The notes beneath the pieces were generated by a model. It had not been told where the DNA came from, made no database searches, and saw nothing but the letters and a program-made list of their open reading frames with translations. 64,000 bases of DNA from Eupeodes corollae. Taxonomy: Eukaryota > Arthropoda > Insecta > Diptera > Syrphidae. Shown one piece after another: positions 12,161 to 23,864 of the stretch. The position numbers were made by a program, and so were the translations under genes. How positions within the stretch are numbered: position 1 is the stretch's first letter; each line of letters opens with the position of its first letter. Location: contig NC_079147.1 of the NCBI RefSeq assembly GCF_945859685.1, positions 91,380,315 through 91,444,314 of the forward strand, in the 5' to 3' direction.

Positions 12161-13430
12161 AGCGTCTTAATATTTGTCTTCAGTAAGGAAGACATTTTTC
12201 TATTACTTCACAGAAATGTTCATACAACAAATGAAAGATTGCTGCTTTTTTTCAAATGTTGAGGTACAAAATTTTGGAGAAGCTTAAAATCCGAGCAGTT
12301 TTTAAAATCATGTTTGCTACTGTTTTTATTAGCTTTTAAAATAAACCACTCCAAAGTAGTTACGCAGCGTAACAACATGACAACAAGGATTGAGAAAAAA
12401 GCAGAAGTTTAGTTTTGCATCAACGTCCACTTCAACATAACCAACCGTTAAATTACCCATGGGTAAAAGGAGGGCTTTTACGAGTAATTGTTTTCATAAT
12501 TAAAATAAAAAAATATCCAAGGCCACAGTTTATGCAGGCATTACAATACAGTCCAGATTCTTAACACTACTCCGTGGCAGCAGCCCAGAAGGACATTTAC
12601 ATTCATATAGTACATCCTCGTCGAGCCTTAATCTGTTTTTACTCTGACTTCCTTTCAACTGAAATTGAAGTATTAAAGAGATTCTTTTTTGTTTTTATTA
12701 TTTTAAAAATTGAATTTCATTTTCACTGTGGTAGTATATGTAATACGCTTGATAAGTATAAATGGAAATTAAAATATGAAGTTCATTATAAACGTGGATG
12801 AATATACGTTTGACATTTTCAAGTAGGTTCATATTTCAGTTGTCGAAAATTAAAATAATAAGCACTGTTAATTGCACTTGATGCCGGTAATTTCAAGTAG
12901 TCATGTACCAGTATTTTGAATGTTTTCGAGTATTTTTTTTGAGTGATTCCTTTCCCTTTCTTTATTTTTAATTAATAAAAGTTTGCTTGAGATATCATCG
13001 ACGTTTTGAGTTCGTTTGAAACGTTTATTAATACCACTATTTATGGCCGCTAGTGAAACAGTGCAGGTCAGGATGCGTTTTTGTTATTTTCAGTGAAGCA
13101 CAAATTAAAAAACTCTTGCAGTCAAGCTTGTATGTTTTTTAGGTTGGTCCTAAGTAGACAAAGTCCTGTTATTATGACATTATGATATATACATTTATTA
13201 TTTTAAAAATTATAAGTTTTTGTATTTTTAGATAGTTTGTGATGCAAAATTGTAGACATTGCTGCACGATCCAGGCATGATGCACGCAAGTGGACCAATT
13301 GTAGTTTAAAGAGACACGTGCAAGACACCTGAAGTACACATTACGGAGTTCTCCTTCGCGAAGCTGGGAATGCTTTTTCTTATATTTCTTTCACTCCGGT
13401 CAGAAATCCACAGATTTCACAGAAAGAAAA
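12161..13430. other. A+T-rich spacer, no gene seen
   Basis: No gene recognised. A perfect odd palindrome gttacgcagcgtaac lies at 12359-12373. The stretch 13260-13430 is of mixed composition and may belong to the LINE remnant that follows. Confidence 0.45.
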
Positions 13431-13439
13431 AAATGTAAC

Positions 13440-14070
13440 AAATGTCACATCGCAACCTGGACTCTGTCTCTACAAACTCTATAACAGTCGACCATCTCTA
13501 ATGGAGGTGGCACAACAGTTTAATATTCGCCTTTGCTTTGTGCCGGGCCATAGAGACACTCCAAGTAACTGTAAGGGAGATGAACTCGCCATGAACGGTA
13601 CATTACATCCCATTCTACAACGTTTGGCAAATGCTGGCATACCAATCGCTAATTGTAAACTATTGCTAATGCAGGACGTTATGAAGAAGGCAAACACCAG
13701 GTGGAACATCATCACCACGTGTCAGGTCCCAAAAAACATCTGGCCAACACTAGATTTAAAGCGATCAAGGTGCTCCCATCCCTAAGCAGTTCGCATATAA
13801 GCTCGATAATAGGTGTCATAACCGGATTGTTTAATAGAAAACAACAAACACGGTTAGGCGTATTTTCAAATGAATTTTGCAGAAGCTGTTTGGACTAGGA
13901 AGAGGAGGAAACAATTCTTCATCTTCTCTGTACAGTTTTTATGCCCAGCCCTAGCTAAAAACCCAAGAATTGCGATCAATACTATCTAAATCACATTAGT
14001 ATAATCAGCCTCTCACGTCTGGCAAGGGACTCAGACTGGTTACATTGAGCTTAGGAAAAGGCCTTAAGAT
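13440..14070 (+). pseudogene. LOA/R1-type LINE: RNase H and C-terminal remnant
   Basis: The frame starting near 13501 reads FVPGHRDTPSNCKGDELA, the last catalytic block of a LINE-encoded RNase H (the usual W-V-P-G-H form has F for W). It is followed by PILQRLANAGIPIANCK and then, after a frameshift near 13770, SSIIGVITG and FCRSC. The latter belongs to the C-terminal cysteine-rich tail of non-LTR elements that carry RNase H (LOA, I and R1 groups). Stops follow within EEEETI-type sequence. The endonuclease and RT parts are absent, as expected of a 5'-truncated insertion. Group assignment is by motif style. Confidence 0.7.
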
Positions 14071-14383
14071 TCCTAATAGCCTAATTGTGTCCTATCGCAA
14101 CCACATCGCAACCAGAAATAAAATAGAGTCTTTGAACGGGCTTGATACTGCCAAAAATGTTGCTCTGGCAGTATACAGTGTAGCTAAAAAAAGAAATCTC
14201 AGTATATAATACATATGTACATATAACTTTTGATTCAACTTATTTAAACTAGAACGAGAAAGTATCTGGTAAGATGCTATGTGTTATTTTGCATTACAAT
14301 TTTTCTAAGTGTTTCTGAAGGCCATTTTCAAATCAAACAAAGATTTCAAAACATTGTTTTAATGCAAATTTTATAATTTCAGT

Positions 14384-14497
14384 TCCGATGAATCCGATGA
14401 AATGTTTAATAAACTAAAAGAAGAAATAATAACTAATATACTCATTCTTAAAGAAGCCTTTAGCTGGAAGAATTTTCCGACAGAAACTTATCAATAA
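14384..14497 (+). other. Possible 3' coding exon
   Basis: An acceptor-like tract (attttataatttcag) precedes an open stretch of about 34 codons beginning DESDEMFNKLKEEI and ending at TAA near 14495, just before the converging Myb/SANT-like remnant. I do not recognise it and no upstream exon is evident because a LINE remnant lies directly upstream. It may be the end of a decayed gene or of a transposon-borne gene. Confidence 0.3.
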
Positions 14498-14578
14498 TCA
14501 TTTTATTTAAAAGAAAATACAAACGTTAAAATTCCAAGGTCTTACCATAAAGACTTCATTCGTAGCTCATTTGTTTTC

Positions 14579-15187
14579 TCACTTGATCCATTTTAAGCTG
14601 CTGTAGCTCTTCTTTTTCTTATTTCTTTCTTCTAACATTCTCTTTCGGTACGATACTTTAGGCAACCGCCTTATTTGGGCAATCGGAGTAGCATCGTTGG
14701 GAACATCATATGGCTTTTCTTTAACAGGTGCCGAATAGTGGTCCTCGTCTTTGAGGGCTGGTTCATTTTCTATATACCGCACACTTTCATCAAGAATACG
14801 ATCTCCTTGGGTGGTTCTGAAACTTTAATCACATTCCCCAGTGGCTTTCAGAGGCTTCTTCATTGCAGTGTTGCTTCTTTTGGCTGCAACTTTTAACCGA
14901 TGCCACTGCTCCTTCAATTTTTCTACTTGTCTATTATATAGACAGCGGCCCTCATATTGTTGTTGATATCAGACCAAGACGCCTTCTTTCTTGTTATCAT
15001 TTTAATACCATCTAATCGTTGGCAATGTTGATGTCGAATGAGATAACGCAAAAGTTCCTTCTCTGACTGCAACCAGTTTTTATGCCGGTTGTGTTTTATA
15101 ATTTCTTTGTTGTTCATCTAAAATATTATAGAATTTTGTTAGTTTCTTTGTTTGATTTTTTTATAAAAAAAGTAATGGTTTACTTAC
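14579..15187 (-). pseudogene. Myb/SANT-like DNA-binding protein, broken
   Basis: The upstream frame (14923-15117) starts MNNKEIIKHN and contains NWLQSEKELLRYL then ASWSDINNNM. After a frameshift near 14935 the other frame continues VEKLKEQWHRLKVAAKR and, past an in-frame TAA, a basic C terminus (YRKRMLEERNKKKK). Spaced tryptophans and the xLKxQWxxLK helix are the pattern of Myb/SANT-like domains in insect zeste-like and transposon-associated proteins, which bind DNA. A 70-base intron with gtaagt donor and ttttag acceptor (15118-15187) lies directly upstream of the ATG. One frameshift and one stop make it a pseudogene unless they are sequencing errors. Whether it was a host gene or a Harbinger-type accessory gene is open. 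Confidence 0.55.
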
Positions 15188-15339
15188 TTTTGCGGATGCA
15201 ATTTGAGAAATGACTGGCAAAATAACAAGTTTTTAAATATAACAGTTTTTTGTTTTCTTCAACCTGCCATTTGAAGCATAATTTTAGTAAGACACAACAT
15301 TGACCGGGGTTTCTACTAAATACAGCTCTGAAATTGATT

Positions 15340-16350
15340 ATGAAAAAGATGGGAATGCGACCCACACTGATAACTTCCCATCCCGTCTGTCGATTTGTCT
15401 TGCTTAAAAGTTTGTCTATATGTAGGTACTCGTATTAATTTTTACCAAATTTGCGTACTATTTTTTGTAGATTTTATTTTTTATGAAAAAACGGTCTGTT
15501 GCATTTTATATAAAAATTAATCAATATCTAAAACAATATTTTCTGTGAAATAAAATAAGTTTAAGCCAATATTTTTAATTTTTGAAAAGATATTTGAGTC
15601 GAAAATCAATTTTACCAACTTTTGTTAAATTTTGTTTACGTTTTTAATTTTTTGTACAAAAACTGTCAATTCGATTTTTTTCAAAATTTTACTTCATGTT
15701 AAAAACAATATTTTTTGAAAGATAAAAGTCAAATAAAGCCAATATCTCAAAGTTTTGAAAAGATATTTGAGTCGAAAATCAATTTTTAACAATTTCTATA
15801 AATTTGTTTTAGGTTTTTGTTTTTTGTAAAAAAATGTCAATTCGATTTTTCTCAACATTTTATCAGATGGCAAAAACATTTTTCTTCGTTGCACAAAATT
15901 GTTTTGGAGCTGAAATCATATTTTAGTCGTAAAATTTTGAAGGTGACAAATTTTTAAAAAATTATAAAAAAAAACCGTTAATTGGATTTTTTTCAAAAAA
16001 TATACTTCTTTGATATCACGTTACAATATAATTTATAAAATTTAATTCAAGTCTCTAGCGTTTTTGGTTCGTAAGATATTAAGGGTTAACCAAAATGTTC
16101 ACCTTTTTTTCAAACTGCTATGGTAAAAAAAAAGACAAACGCAATTTTCTTGAGAGCCCTTTCTACATCTTTCTGCTTATATATATCTCTTCTGGCATTT
16201 GAGTTATGGACGATGATGAAAACGTAGCGAACATACGGATGTACGAACGTACGTACACACGCACGCACAGACATCTTTCTAAAAAAAAATTATTTCGACT
16301 CTAGGGGTTTGACAAATCGGACCCATTGCAATAACTTCCTATGGGAAGTT
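15340..16350 (+). repeat. R repeat, copy i
   Basis: Left end: gggaatgcgacccacactga then taacttcccatcccgtctg. Middle: A+T-rich units of roughly 150-170 bases repeating the phrases gtcaattcgattttt, aaaacaatatttttt and gatatttgagtcgaaaatca. Right part: caagtctctagcgtt, ctttctacatctttctgc, cacgcacgcacagacatc, and the terminal palindrome taacttcctatgggaagtta. Other copies are at 23235-26345 (interrupted), 27218-28645 (inverted) and 42955-43440. No protein coded. The two ends share taacttcccat in inverted orientation, as in a DNA transposon. Confidence 0.65.
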
Positions 16351-16394
16351 AATAAGAGCTGATGTGTTCAACCAACAAGCCTTAAACTACATAT

Positions 16395-16660
16395 CAAGAA
16401 ATGATGACTTTATTAGTTTTGTATGAATACGTGCCAATATTCAATTCCTTGAGCGAAGACATCATCAGTATTATGGCTAGTAAATCAGCGTGGACAGGCC
16501 TGATTCGATGTATGGTAGCCTTGGCTAGTACAAGTCTTAAGAACGTATGCGTTCTCAAAGAATATTTAGGGCCCGATCACGCCCTGCCACATCATACAGT
16601 AACTATTTGAGTTGCTTCGGACGCTTCTGGATATCATGTGGAATTATAACATCTAAAATT
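16395..16660 (+). pseudogene. Possible gypsy-type Pol fragment
   Basis: The frame 16401-16610 and the bases just after its stop read LPHHTVTI then VASDASGYHV, which resembles the start of a gypsy-type RNase H (an S/T-D-A-S-G block after the RT thumb). The upstream residues (YEYVPIFNSLSEDI) would fit the RT thumb region. The match is short and interrupted by a stop. It could be coincidental. Confidence 0.35.
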
Positions 16661-17259
16661 TAACAATTGATGTATTTCCTATGGAAGAAGAAGTTTTTCA
16701 TGTAAATCAGAGTCAATTTCTTAAGGCTAAAGAGGATATTCCGTCAACACATCGTAAACTATTGCCACGTACCTTCAGCTGACTCACTTAAATAATGTAT
16801 AAGGGCTTAAGACTGAGTTTTTGTTGAAATACAAGAATTCGACTACCACGGGCTATCTCAAGAACGTTCCTTTAACGTACGGGTGCTGGTTGATCTATTG
16901 TTCACTTAACCAGAAGACTTAAATTTGAAACACTTTACGTATGTATAATAATTAGTAAGGTCACAAATTAGTAAAAAGCGCAAACAAATATTTTAACATT
17001 TGCAACAGTTAATAAATAAGTATGTCAATGATTAATTGAATAATTATAATCATATTTCCAGATGGGTAACTAAGAGATACACAAGTAGGTGCCTGCTTTC
17101 AATTAAGTTGTTTTTAATAACTGCCTAAACTGCATACAACCCATCATCAACGGGAATCATTTTAGGTGAGCCAATAATTATATTTTTATTATAGGTATAG
17201 TTTTAATTTCCATATTTATTTGTTAAATAATTTAAATAAATACATATAACGGAATATCC

Positions 17260-18060
17260 ATTTTGCAGTTTCAAAAGAATTGGATTGGAACTCGACATCT
17301 TTCAAAATAAGTTGTTTAACAAATTTTGTTTCAGTTGAAAGTCCGTCAGTTACGAAAAAGGATCGCTTAGCTACAAAAATTATGATTCTTCCAGAACCAC
17401 ATACGTGTATAGTGCTCGTGATCGTGCCACATATTGAGCTTTTTGCAAGCAATTGGAAAGATTGTGAAGAAATTTGAAGATACTGGAGTGAAAGTGTTGT
17501 CAAAGACCCGAATGGAATATTTTGCATTTGGATCTACACCTTCATCCTTATAAAGTCAAGCTCCTAGCTCAGAGCTCAGAGAAAGAAACGTCGAATGGGT
17601 TCTTGAACAACAGGCTGTGGACAGCGTTTTTCGAACAAAATTTTCTTCAGCGACCAAGCACATTTCTCACTCTTTGGGTGTATTAATAAACAAAATTGTC
17701 GTATTTGGGTTTCTGAGAATCCTCAAGTAATTGCAGAGAGGCCATTCCACCCACGAAAAGTATCTGCTTGGTGAGCTCGTTGGTCCGGAGGTGAGATTGG
17801 GCCTCCCACCTGCCACTCAACTTGATCGAATACGGCTTTATTACAAGAGACATTTTCTGGCCGCTTCATTTCTAGTCAGGGTGATATCAATTGGTCACCA
17901 AGATCATGCGATTTGATACTGCTGTATTTTTTGTTGTTGGCATACGTGGAAGACCGTGTTTATGCAGATAAACGCTTAACTCTTGAGCACCGCTTAAGTG
18001 GTCTAGAATGACCTAAACAGAACCAATGTTTGCAACAATTTGCGTGGTGGTCAATTAATT
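17260..18060 (+). pseudogene. mariner-like transposase remnant B
   Basis: Shifting frames give, in order, IGKIVKKFEDTG (N-terminal helix-turn-helix part), HPYKVKLLAQ, IFFSDQAHFSLFG with CINKQNCRIW (around the first catalytic Asp), NPQVIAERPFHPRKV, and then WSPRSCD-like residues near 17890 and a decayed C terminus. Compared with the longer frame at 43795-44880, parts of the N-terminal and middle regions are deleted and several stops are present. Non-functional. Confidence 0.7.
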
Positions 18061-18289
18061 GATGTAGTGTTTCACTCACAATTTCAGCGTTCAAACTTTA
18101 TAATAAAAAAGGAATATCACAAAAAAATATTTTATTATCGTGCAAAACTTTGAGCAAACTGCGTCTGTAGAAGGTCTGATGTGAAAACACCAGTCCAAGA
18201 TCCTATTGCCCGAACTGGTTGCGACGCAGAAGCGTGGCTGAAGAGCCGCCCACCTCAACTCGTCATCGTGACCAGCAATTGCTCGTCAT

Positions 18290-18570
18290 TGATAAAGATT
18301 ATGCATATTGACTATGCCAGAAGTCTTGGGTTCAAATCCTGAAGTATCTTAAGTTTTTCACGGGTACTGCCTCTTGCGAGGAATTGATAAATCCTCCAAG
18401 AGTAATTCTTGTCTTCAAAAGAACTTTCTCAAATTAGCCGTTCGGAATCGGCATAGAACTTTAAGTGCCCTCCATTCACGACAACATTACTCACGCACAG
18501 GAATGGTTTAGATTTGTAAGTTCCTAGACCTAAAAGGATTGTTGCACTTCCTAATTTATTTAATAATATT
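18290..18570 (+). mobile_element. tRNA-derived SINE, copy 2
   Basis: Same family as 6800-7074: a decayed head with gggttcaaatcctg as B box, then the shared body (cgggtactgcctcttgcgag, caaattagccgttcgga, cacaggaatggttta, gtaagttcctag) and a 3' end attgttgcacttcctaattta. More diverged in the head than in the body. Confidence 0.75.
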
Positions 18571-18689
18571 CTTCAATAAGCAGAATTTCTGCATTTGAGT
18601 AACTGATTATTTAAGAGCTAGAGTCTAAAAATCAATGCACCCACAAAAAATGACTGTTTAGAGCGAATTATGGGTTGGCGGGATCATCG

Positions 18690-19035
18690 GGCTCTTTTTT
18701 TCTAAAATGGAGCCAGTTTGGCAGTTACTGTGTTCACGCTATCGTGAAATTATAACGAACTTTTTATGGTCCCAATTGGAAGAGGCAGGGTCACTCGCCA
18801 AACAACTAACGAAATAACGTGTTATCTCATGTAGTGGCAATGTCAATTTTAAACCAAGATCATGTGATTTGGCACCTTTGGACTTTTTTCATTGGGGTTA
18901 TTTGAAAAAAAGCGTTTTTCGATAAGCCAGTAACAATTCTAGACTTCAAGGATGAGATAATTCGTCAACCAATTATGTCTCAGCGTCATCGAAAACTTGG
19001 ACTATCCGATGGACTTATTTGACCTATGTTTTGTT
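18690..19035 (+). pseudogene. mariner-like transposase remnant C
   Basis: Contains the C-terminal block of a mariner-type transposase: NQDHVIWHL then a YLKKSVF/DKPVTI stretch, ending near RKLGLSDGLI. Only about the last third is recognisable and stops are frequent. Confidence 0.55.
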
Positions 19036-20999
19036 GTATACATAATTGTACCATACCAATATTATCATAATAAAAAGAAATGACAATAATTTTAGAAATA
19101 AACTAAAACCCTTGAATCAAAAAAAAGTTGAAATACACTTGTTAATTACGTCTGAAGTGGAAACAAAATAAAACCAGGACAAATTAAAAATCCATGTATT
19201 AAAACGAGAAATTTTATTTCTCACTTCATATACATTTTTAACGAACTGTCATTTTAAAACTTTTTCTAATCTTTTGTGTGAGGTGAAAGCACAACAATAA
19301 TCTGCTTTAGGTACTTTAAACCCAGTATTACCTTTTGGTCAAGCTTATATAGCTTAAGAACACTAAATTTCTATCTTTTTATCGTACAAATACCCAGAAT
19401 GGTGGGATTTTCAGTCTTTTTGTTCTTCAAAACATAAATATTGTCACGGGTAATAACCCTCCCGAGTAAATGATAAATCCTCAAAAAAGTATCCGAGAGT
19501 AGGTGTACATTATACATCTTTACATTTTAAGAGTAATTGCTCACATTTCAAAACTCATAATTAATACTTTTAACATCAAAGCCTTAAAAATTGTATCCAT
19601 ATCATAACGTATAATATGTATTACATATATATCTTATGATTTGTGCAGCTTTTATCCTTTAAGTAAATGCCTGTGCTATACCATGTAGTGGCAGCTTTTC
19701 TGAATTATTAATCTTTTTTTTATTAAAATGCCTTTGAGATATACTTTTTAAACAAAGCTCTCAATCCACATATGTAGGTATTTTAGAAGTAAGATTATGT
19801 ATATGGGTATATAGGGTTATACATTGCCACATTTTGTCGTAGGTATTTTTTGTATGTATGTAACAACTTAAACATAACTTTTTAGAAAATTTATGACATA
19901 TTTATGTAAAGGACAATTCAAGAAAAAAAAAAAAATATTTTTTTTCTTACGACCGACAAACGAACATACACTCATGTGGAATGTATCTGTGATGTGGAAA
20001 TAATGAAGCTCGTTTGCACACATTACACAGCCTGCATCGCAAAAATTAAGAATCAAACTAAGTTGTTACAACTTGTGCCTTATCAATAAAACGTGCATTT
20101 TGATCTTGAAACCTTAGAGTCACGAAATAATTTCTTTAAAATTACACTTTGATCATCAGAATACAGTATAGACGCTTATAAAAATTTGTATTTATTTGTA
20201 TTTAAATTTTATTATCTGTCAGATTCGTCAAAGTTATAAATGTCAAATATGACATTAATAGGTTCATTTAGTTTCAATTTATTTCAAAGATTAAAATTTC
20301 TTCTTGTAGCATTAGTACTTATACTATCTAGATAGAGATACCTCTGTGTTTACAGTAAACAGAGTTTTATGATTTTTTTTATGAATCCATAACTTCGCCT
20401 TTATGTCATCTATTAAAAGTTTAAGAATCTGGTTAGAATGGTATGTGCAGGTGCTATAAATATTGCTACTAAGGAGTTGAGTTGTTTTTGTACATATTAA
20501 TACAAAATATTTCCATTTAATACAAGCCTTGAAAAATAAGAAGCTAGGTACATAAAGACACGTACGTGCGAACATATACGTATCCTGAAAACTTAGTCCT
20601 GAAATCTGTTTAAAAGTAAAATTACTGTAAAGGAATATTAGGGATCAGAGGAAGAGGACTTTTTCTTTAATATTTTGTCACTTACAGTACACTTACTTAA
20701 AGTACAGACAACATTTTTAAATTGTCTGAAAAGTTTTGAAAGCCACGAATTGATTTAATTTTAACTAGTGGAAAAACTAAAAATAAATTTGTGTCGTATA
20801 CAAATGTAGTGAAGTTGTGATTTCTTCAGGAGAGAGTAAGAAAATATGAAGATAATCAGTCAGTTTAAATTAAGTGTTCAGTAAAACTTTGATAAGTGAG
20901 TCAGTTTAGGCAGTTAGAATAAACGCCCTTAGGAGTACATAGGCTCCGTGGCAGCCATTTTGTGTTGATGATATCTGTCAAATCTTTTGTTTATTACTC
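19036..20999. other. A+T-rich spacer, no gene seen
   Basis: No recognised gene. Long A/T runs and short chance frames only. Confidence 0.5.
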
Positions 21000-22020
21000 A
21001 GTTGCTAATGCAAAGTCATGGTTGCAAGTTAAACGATTGAAGAGCACGTTCAAATGATAAAACTTTATTTTCAAATTGAGTGTTCGTTAACGCAAGCTTT
21101 GTGCTCACTAGGCCAATTTTACGGTAGATGTGGTGGCCCTTCAAAGTCGACTCTTCAACGTTTGGTGGCCAAATTTGCGACGACCGGTTCAGTAAACAAC
21201 CCGCCAACACCCGTAAGTTCAAGGAACTCAAAATTGGGCGAGAACATCGCCGCGGTCCTCGAAAGTGTACACCCGAACCCGAGGCACTCTATTCCTCGCC
21301 GTGAAGGCTTCAACTTTTTGAATTTTGCGTTGGGACTTGCGCCTACACCCGCACGAGATCCAACTGACCCAGGAGCTTAAAGTTCATAACCATAGACAAT
21401 GCCGTTTGTTCGCTGACTGGGCTTCGAATCGTTTGGAAGCGTGTAGTAGCCAAGGTGGTATCCGTCGGATACAGAGGGTGGGCAAATCCTCCGATTGTCA
21501 ACTCCATCAACGACCCTCCCCCTCTATAGGGATCACTCTCCCCAACACATGGACAATTTGGGTCTCCATTTTTGTTAAATTTTATTTATACATGGCATGA
21601 AGTCGTAACCCCGTCCAGTGCTGCCGTAGCAAGAACCTCCCCAGTCGGCGAGCTACCGTGGCCTGGATACCCTCTCCTTTCTGCTGCCAGGATTAGCCCC
21701 GGGGAGCCTGTAGCCTGAGGTTGTAATGGTAGCATGGAAGGGAGAGGTTTACACCCGAGTGGGTTCGTTACAAGCGGACCCCAATTTTGGCCGAAAAATC
21801 ATCTTTGCAATATGGGACAACACCAAACCACGCGAGGTTCACCAGGTGATAATACCTGATGTTTGGTGTGGATTTGCGTAACTTGTCCGTCACCGTCAAC
21901 AGCTAGCGCTATATAACGATGATAACTAATTTCTTATAACCGAAATTGAACCATATGGACCTAGACTACTCTGGTTCCAGCAGGACGGCGCGTGCGCGGC
22001 GGCGGAAAAACCCTTTAAAT
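21000..22020 (+). pseudogene. mariner-like transposase remnant D, interrupted
   Basis: The N-terminal part (from about 21026) shows the helix-turn-helix region with STLQRLVAKFATTGSVNN and ENIAAVLESV, then LHPHEIQLTQEL and RLFADWASNRLEA. A 333-base G+C-richer segment (21442-21776) interrupts it exactly between codons. It resumes with DPNFGRKIIF, lacks the segment holding the first catalytic Asp, and continues with WDNTKPREV and WFQQDGAC (second catalytic Asp) up to about 22010. Dead copy. It is more G+C-rich than copies B and C. Confidence 0.7.
21442..21776. mobile_element. Unidentified ~333-bp insertion in mariner D
   Basis: A G+C-rich block with no similarity elsewhere in the window, flanked by a 5-base duplication aagcg (21437-21441 and 21772-21776 within one or two bases). 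Removing it and one duplicate restores the mariner reading frame. It has phrases such as ctaccgtggcctggatacc and agccccggggagcctgtag but no clear poly-A, terminal inverted repeat or coding frame. It may be a short or truncated mobile element of unknown class. Confidence 0.5.
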
Positions 22021-23234
22021 GGAATAATAGTTCGGGCAGATAAATTTGAAAATAAGTGTCTGAAGGTTTATATAATATCATAATATATCATAATACAATG
22101 TATCTAACCCGATGGATATTATAAATTAATTTCAATTCACAGTTCTCAGATTAACTTTTTATCAGACTCATATATGTTGAGTTCTTGAAGAATTAATGCA
22201 GGTGAACATTAAAATAAAACCGAATTAGGTTTCGAGAAAAAGTAAAAAACATTAATAGAAGGAGGAAAATTATTTAAGGTAGTTCTTAACTGTACCTAGG
22301 AAGGATATGGGGTGGAGATTATTGAGTTCCTGGAATTACTGGCTTTCAATGTGCGTCGAAGTGGCATAATTGTAATAAAATTGACAGCGGAACTTTTATT
22401 TTATTTTATTGCTTACATTGAAACATCTAATTTACTATTAAATGTTAGTCGATTGATATTCTTGAAAGTATGAATTTATCATGTAAATACATTTACTTAC
22501 AATGTTAACATAATATATAATTAAATAAATATTATCATTACATTAACCCAATTTACCAAAATACAAGGGTTAGAAATTCATTGCTTCATGTTGGTATTCT
22601 GTTTTCATAATGAATTTGCATATCAAATTAGAGTTTTATAACGTTTGCTCGATAAACATTAAATATTTATGAAAATACTACTTGTGCAGGTTGTTTAATT
22701 TTAATATCAATACCTATTTAATTCAATATCACTTAATTATGATATTAATTTAATTGCGTAGGGGAGAACATATTCAATCAAGGTCAAATATTTGAGGCGA
22801 GTGCTTCAATTTTTAGGATAAAAATTACAAAATACAAAAAATTATAATCGATGGAATCAAATAGACTCTACCGATAACAGATGAGGGAATATTTTTTAAC
22901 TTTAAAATTAAAAAAGTTCTTACTTGAAAAATCATCACCATAATTTTTTAGAATGTTAGCTAAATAAGTATGTATTATAAGTATTTCGATACTGGATCAC
23001 TAGTAAGCATTTATGTGCCTGTTTAACTTCTAAACCACGTATACGACAACACCTAACGACTGATGTTCTAACCCTGATTACAGGTGGATTTAAAAAAACT
23101 GCAAGAATGTCAGCCCAGAGATGATTATAAGGAATTTCCTCGGTTGGTTTTGGGTTTTGTTGGAGTTTTCTAGATGGAAGCGTAGTTGGATTTAGAACAG
23201 CAGGAGGTATATACTCATCATGCTATAGTTTAAA
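22021..23234. other. A+T-rich spacer, no gene seen
   Basis: No recognisable coding or RNA feature. Confidence 0.5.
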
Positions 23235-23862
23235 AAGAGGCTGGGATGCAACCCACACTTGTAACTTCTCATCCCGTCTATCGATTGCTCTTGTTTAAAA
23301 GTTTGTTGTTTTTTATTTATATAAAAAATAGTTTAGTTTAAAAATCTAGTTTTTCGACTTAAAAGTCGAAAACAAATTTTTATCTATTTAAGTAGCATTT
23401 CTCAAATTTTAACAAATTGGTTGAATGAAAAAAATTGAGAGATTTCAAGAACCGAACATCAATTTTTAACAAATTTTAAAAAAATGGACTGTTGCATTTA
23501 AAAAAAAACCCTACTTAATACAGAAAACAATATTTTCTTATAAATAAAAAAAAGTTTGGAGCCGATATATTTTATTTTTAATAAGCAATTTGAGTCAAAA
23601 GTAAATTTTTACCAAGTTTTAGTAGGTTTTTTTAGAGTTTTATTTTTTGTGAGAAAATTGCCAATTTGATTTTTCTAAATATTTTTTTTTTCAAAATACT
23701 TGTTGAAAACAATATTTCTTAGACGTAATTAAATTAAATTAGTTCGAAGCCAAATTTCAAAATTTTGAAATGATATTTGTGTCGAGAATCAATTTTCACG
23801 AACTTTTGTTAAATTTTCTTTTTAGTTTTAAAAAAAATTTAAAAAAAAAAATTATTATCATT
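23235..23862 (+). repeat. R repeat, copy ii, left part
   Basis: Begins gctgggatgcaacccacact and cccgtctatcgattg, the conserved R left end, and continues into the A+T-rich unit region. The LINE at 23865-25762 interrupts it; the rest resumes near 25765 (aataaaataagtttaaagcc). Confidence 0.65.
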
Positions 23863-23864
23863 TA

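Noticed and set aside
12359..12373. Perfect palindrome gttacgcagcgtaac as a binding site or element end
   Set aside because: Single occurrence, no partner or flanking duplication found.
17216..17527. 103-codon minus-strand frame
   Set aside because: Antisense of the decayed mariner N-terminal region; no independent evidence.
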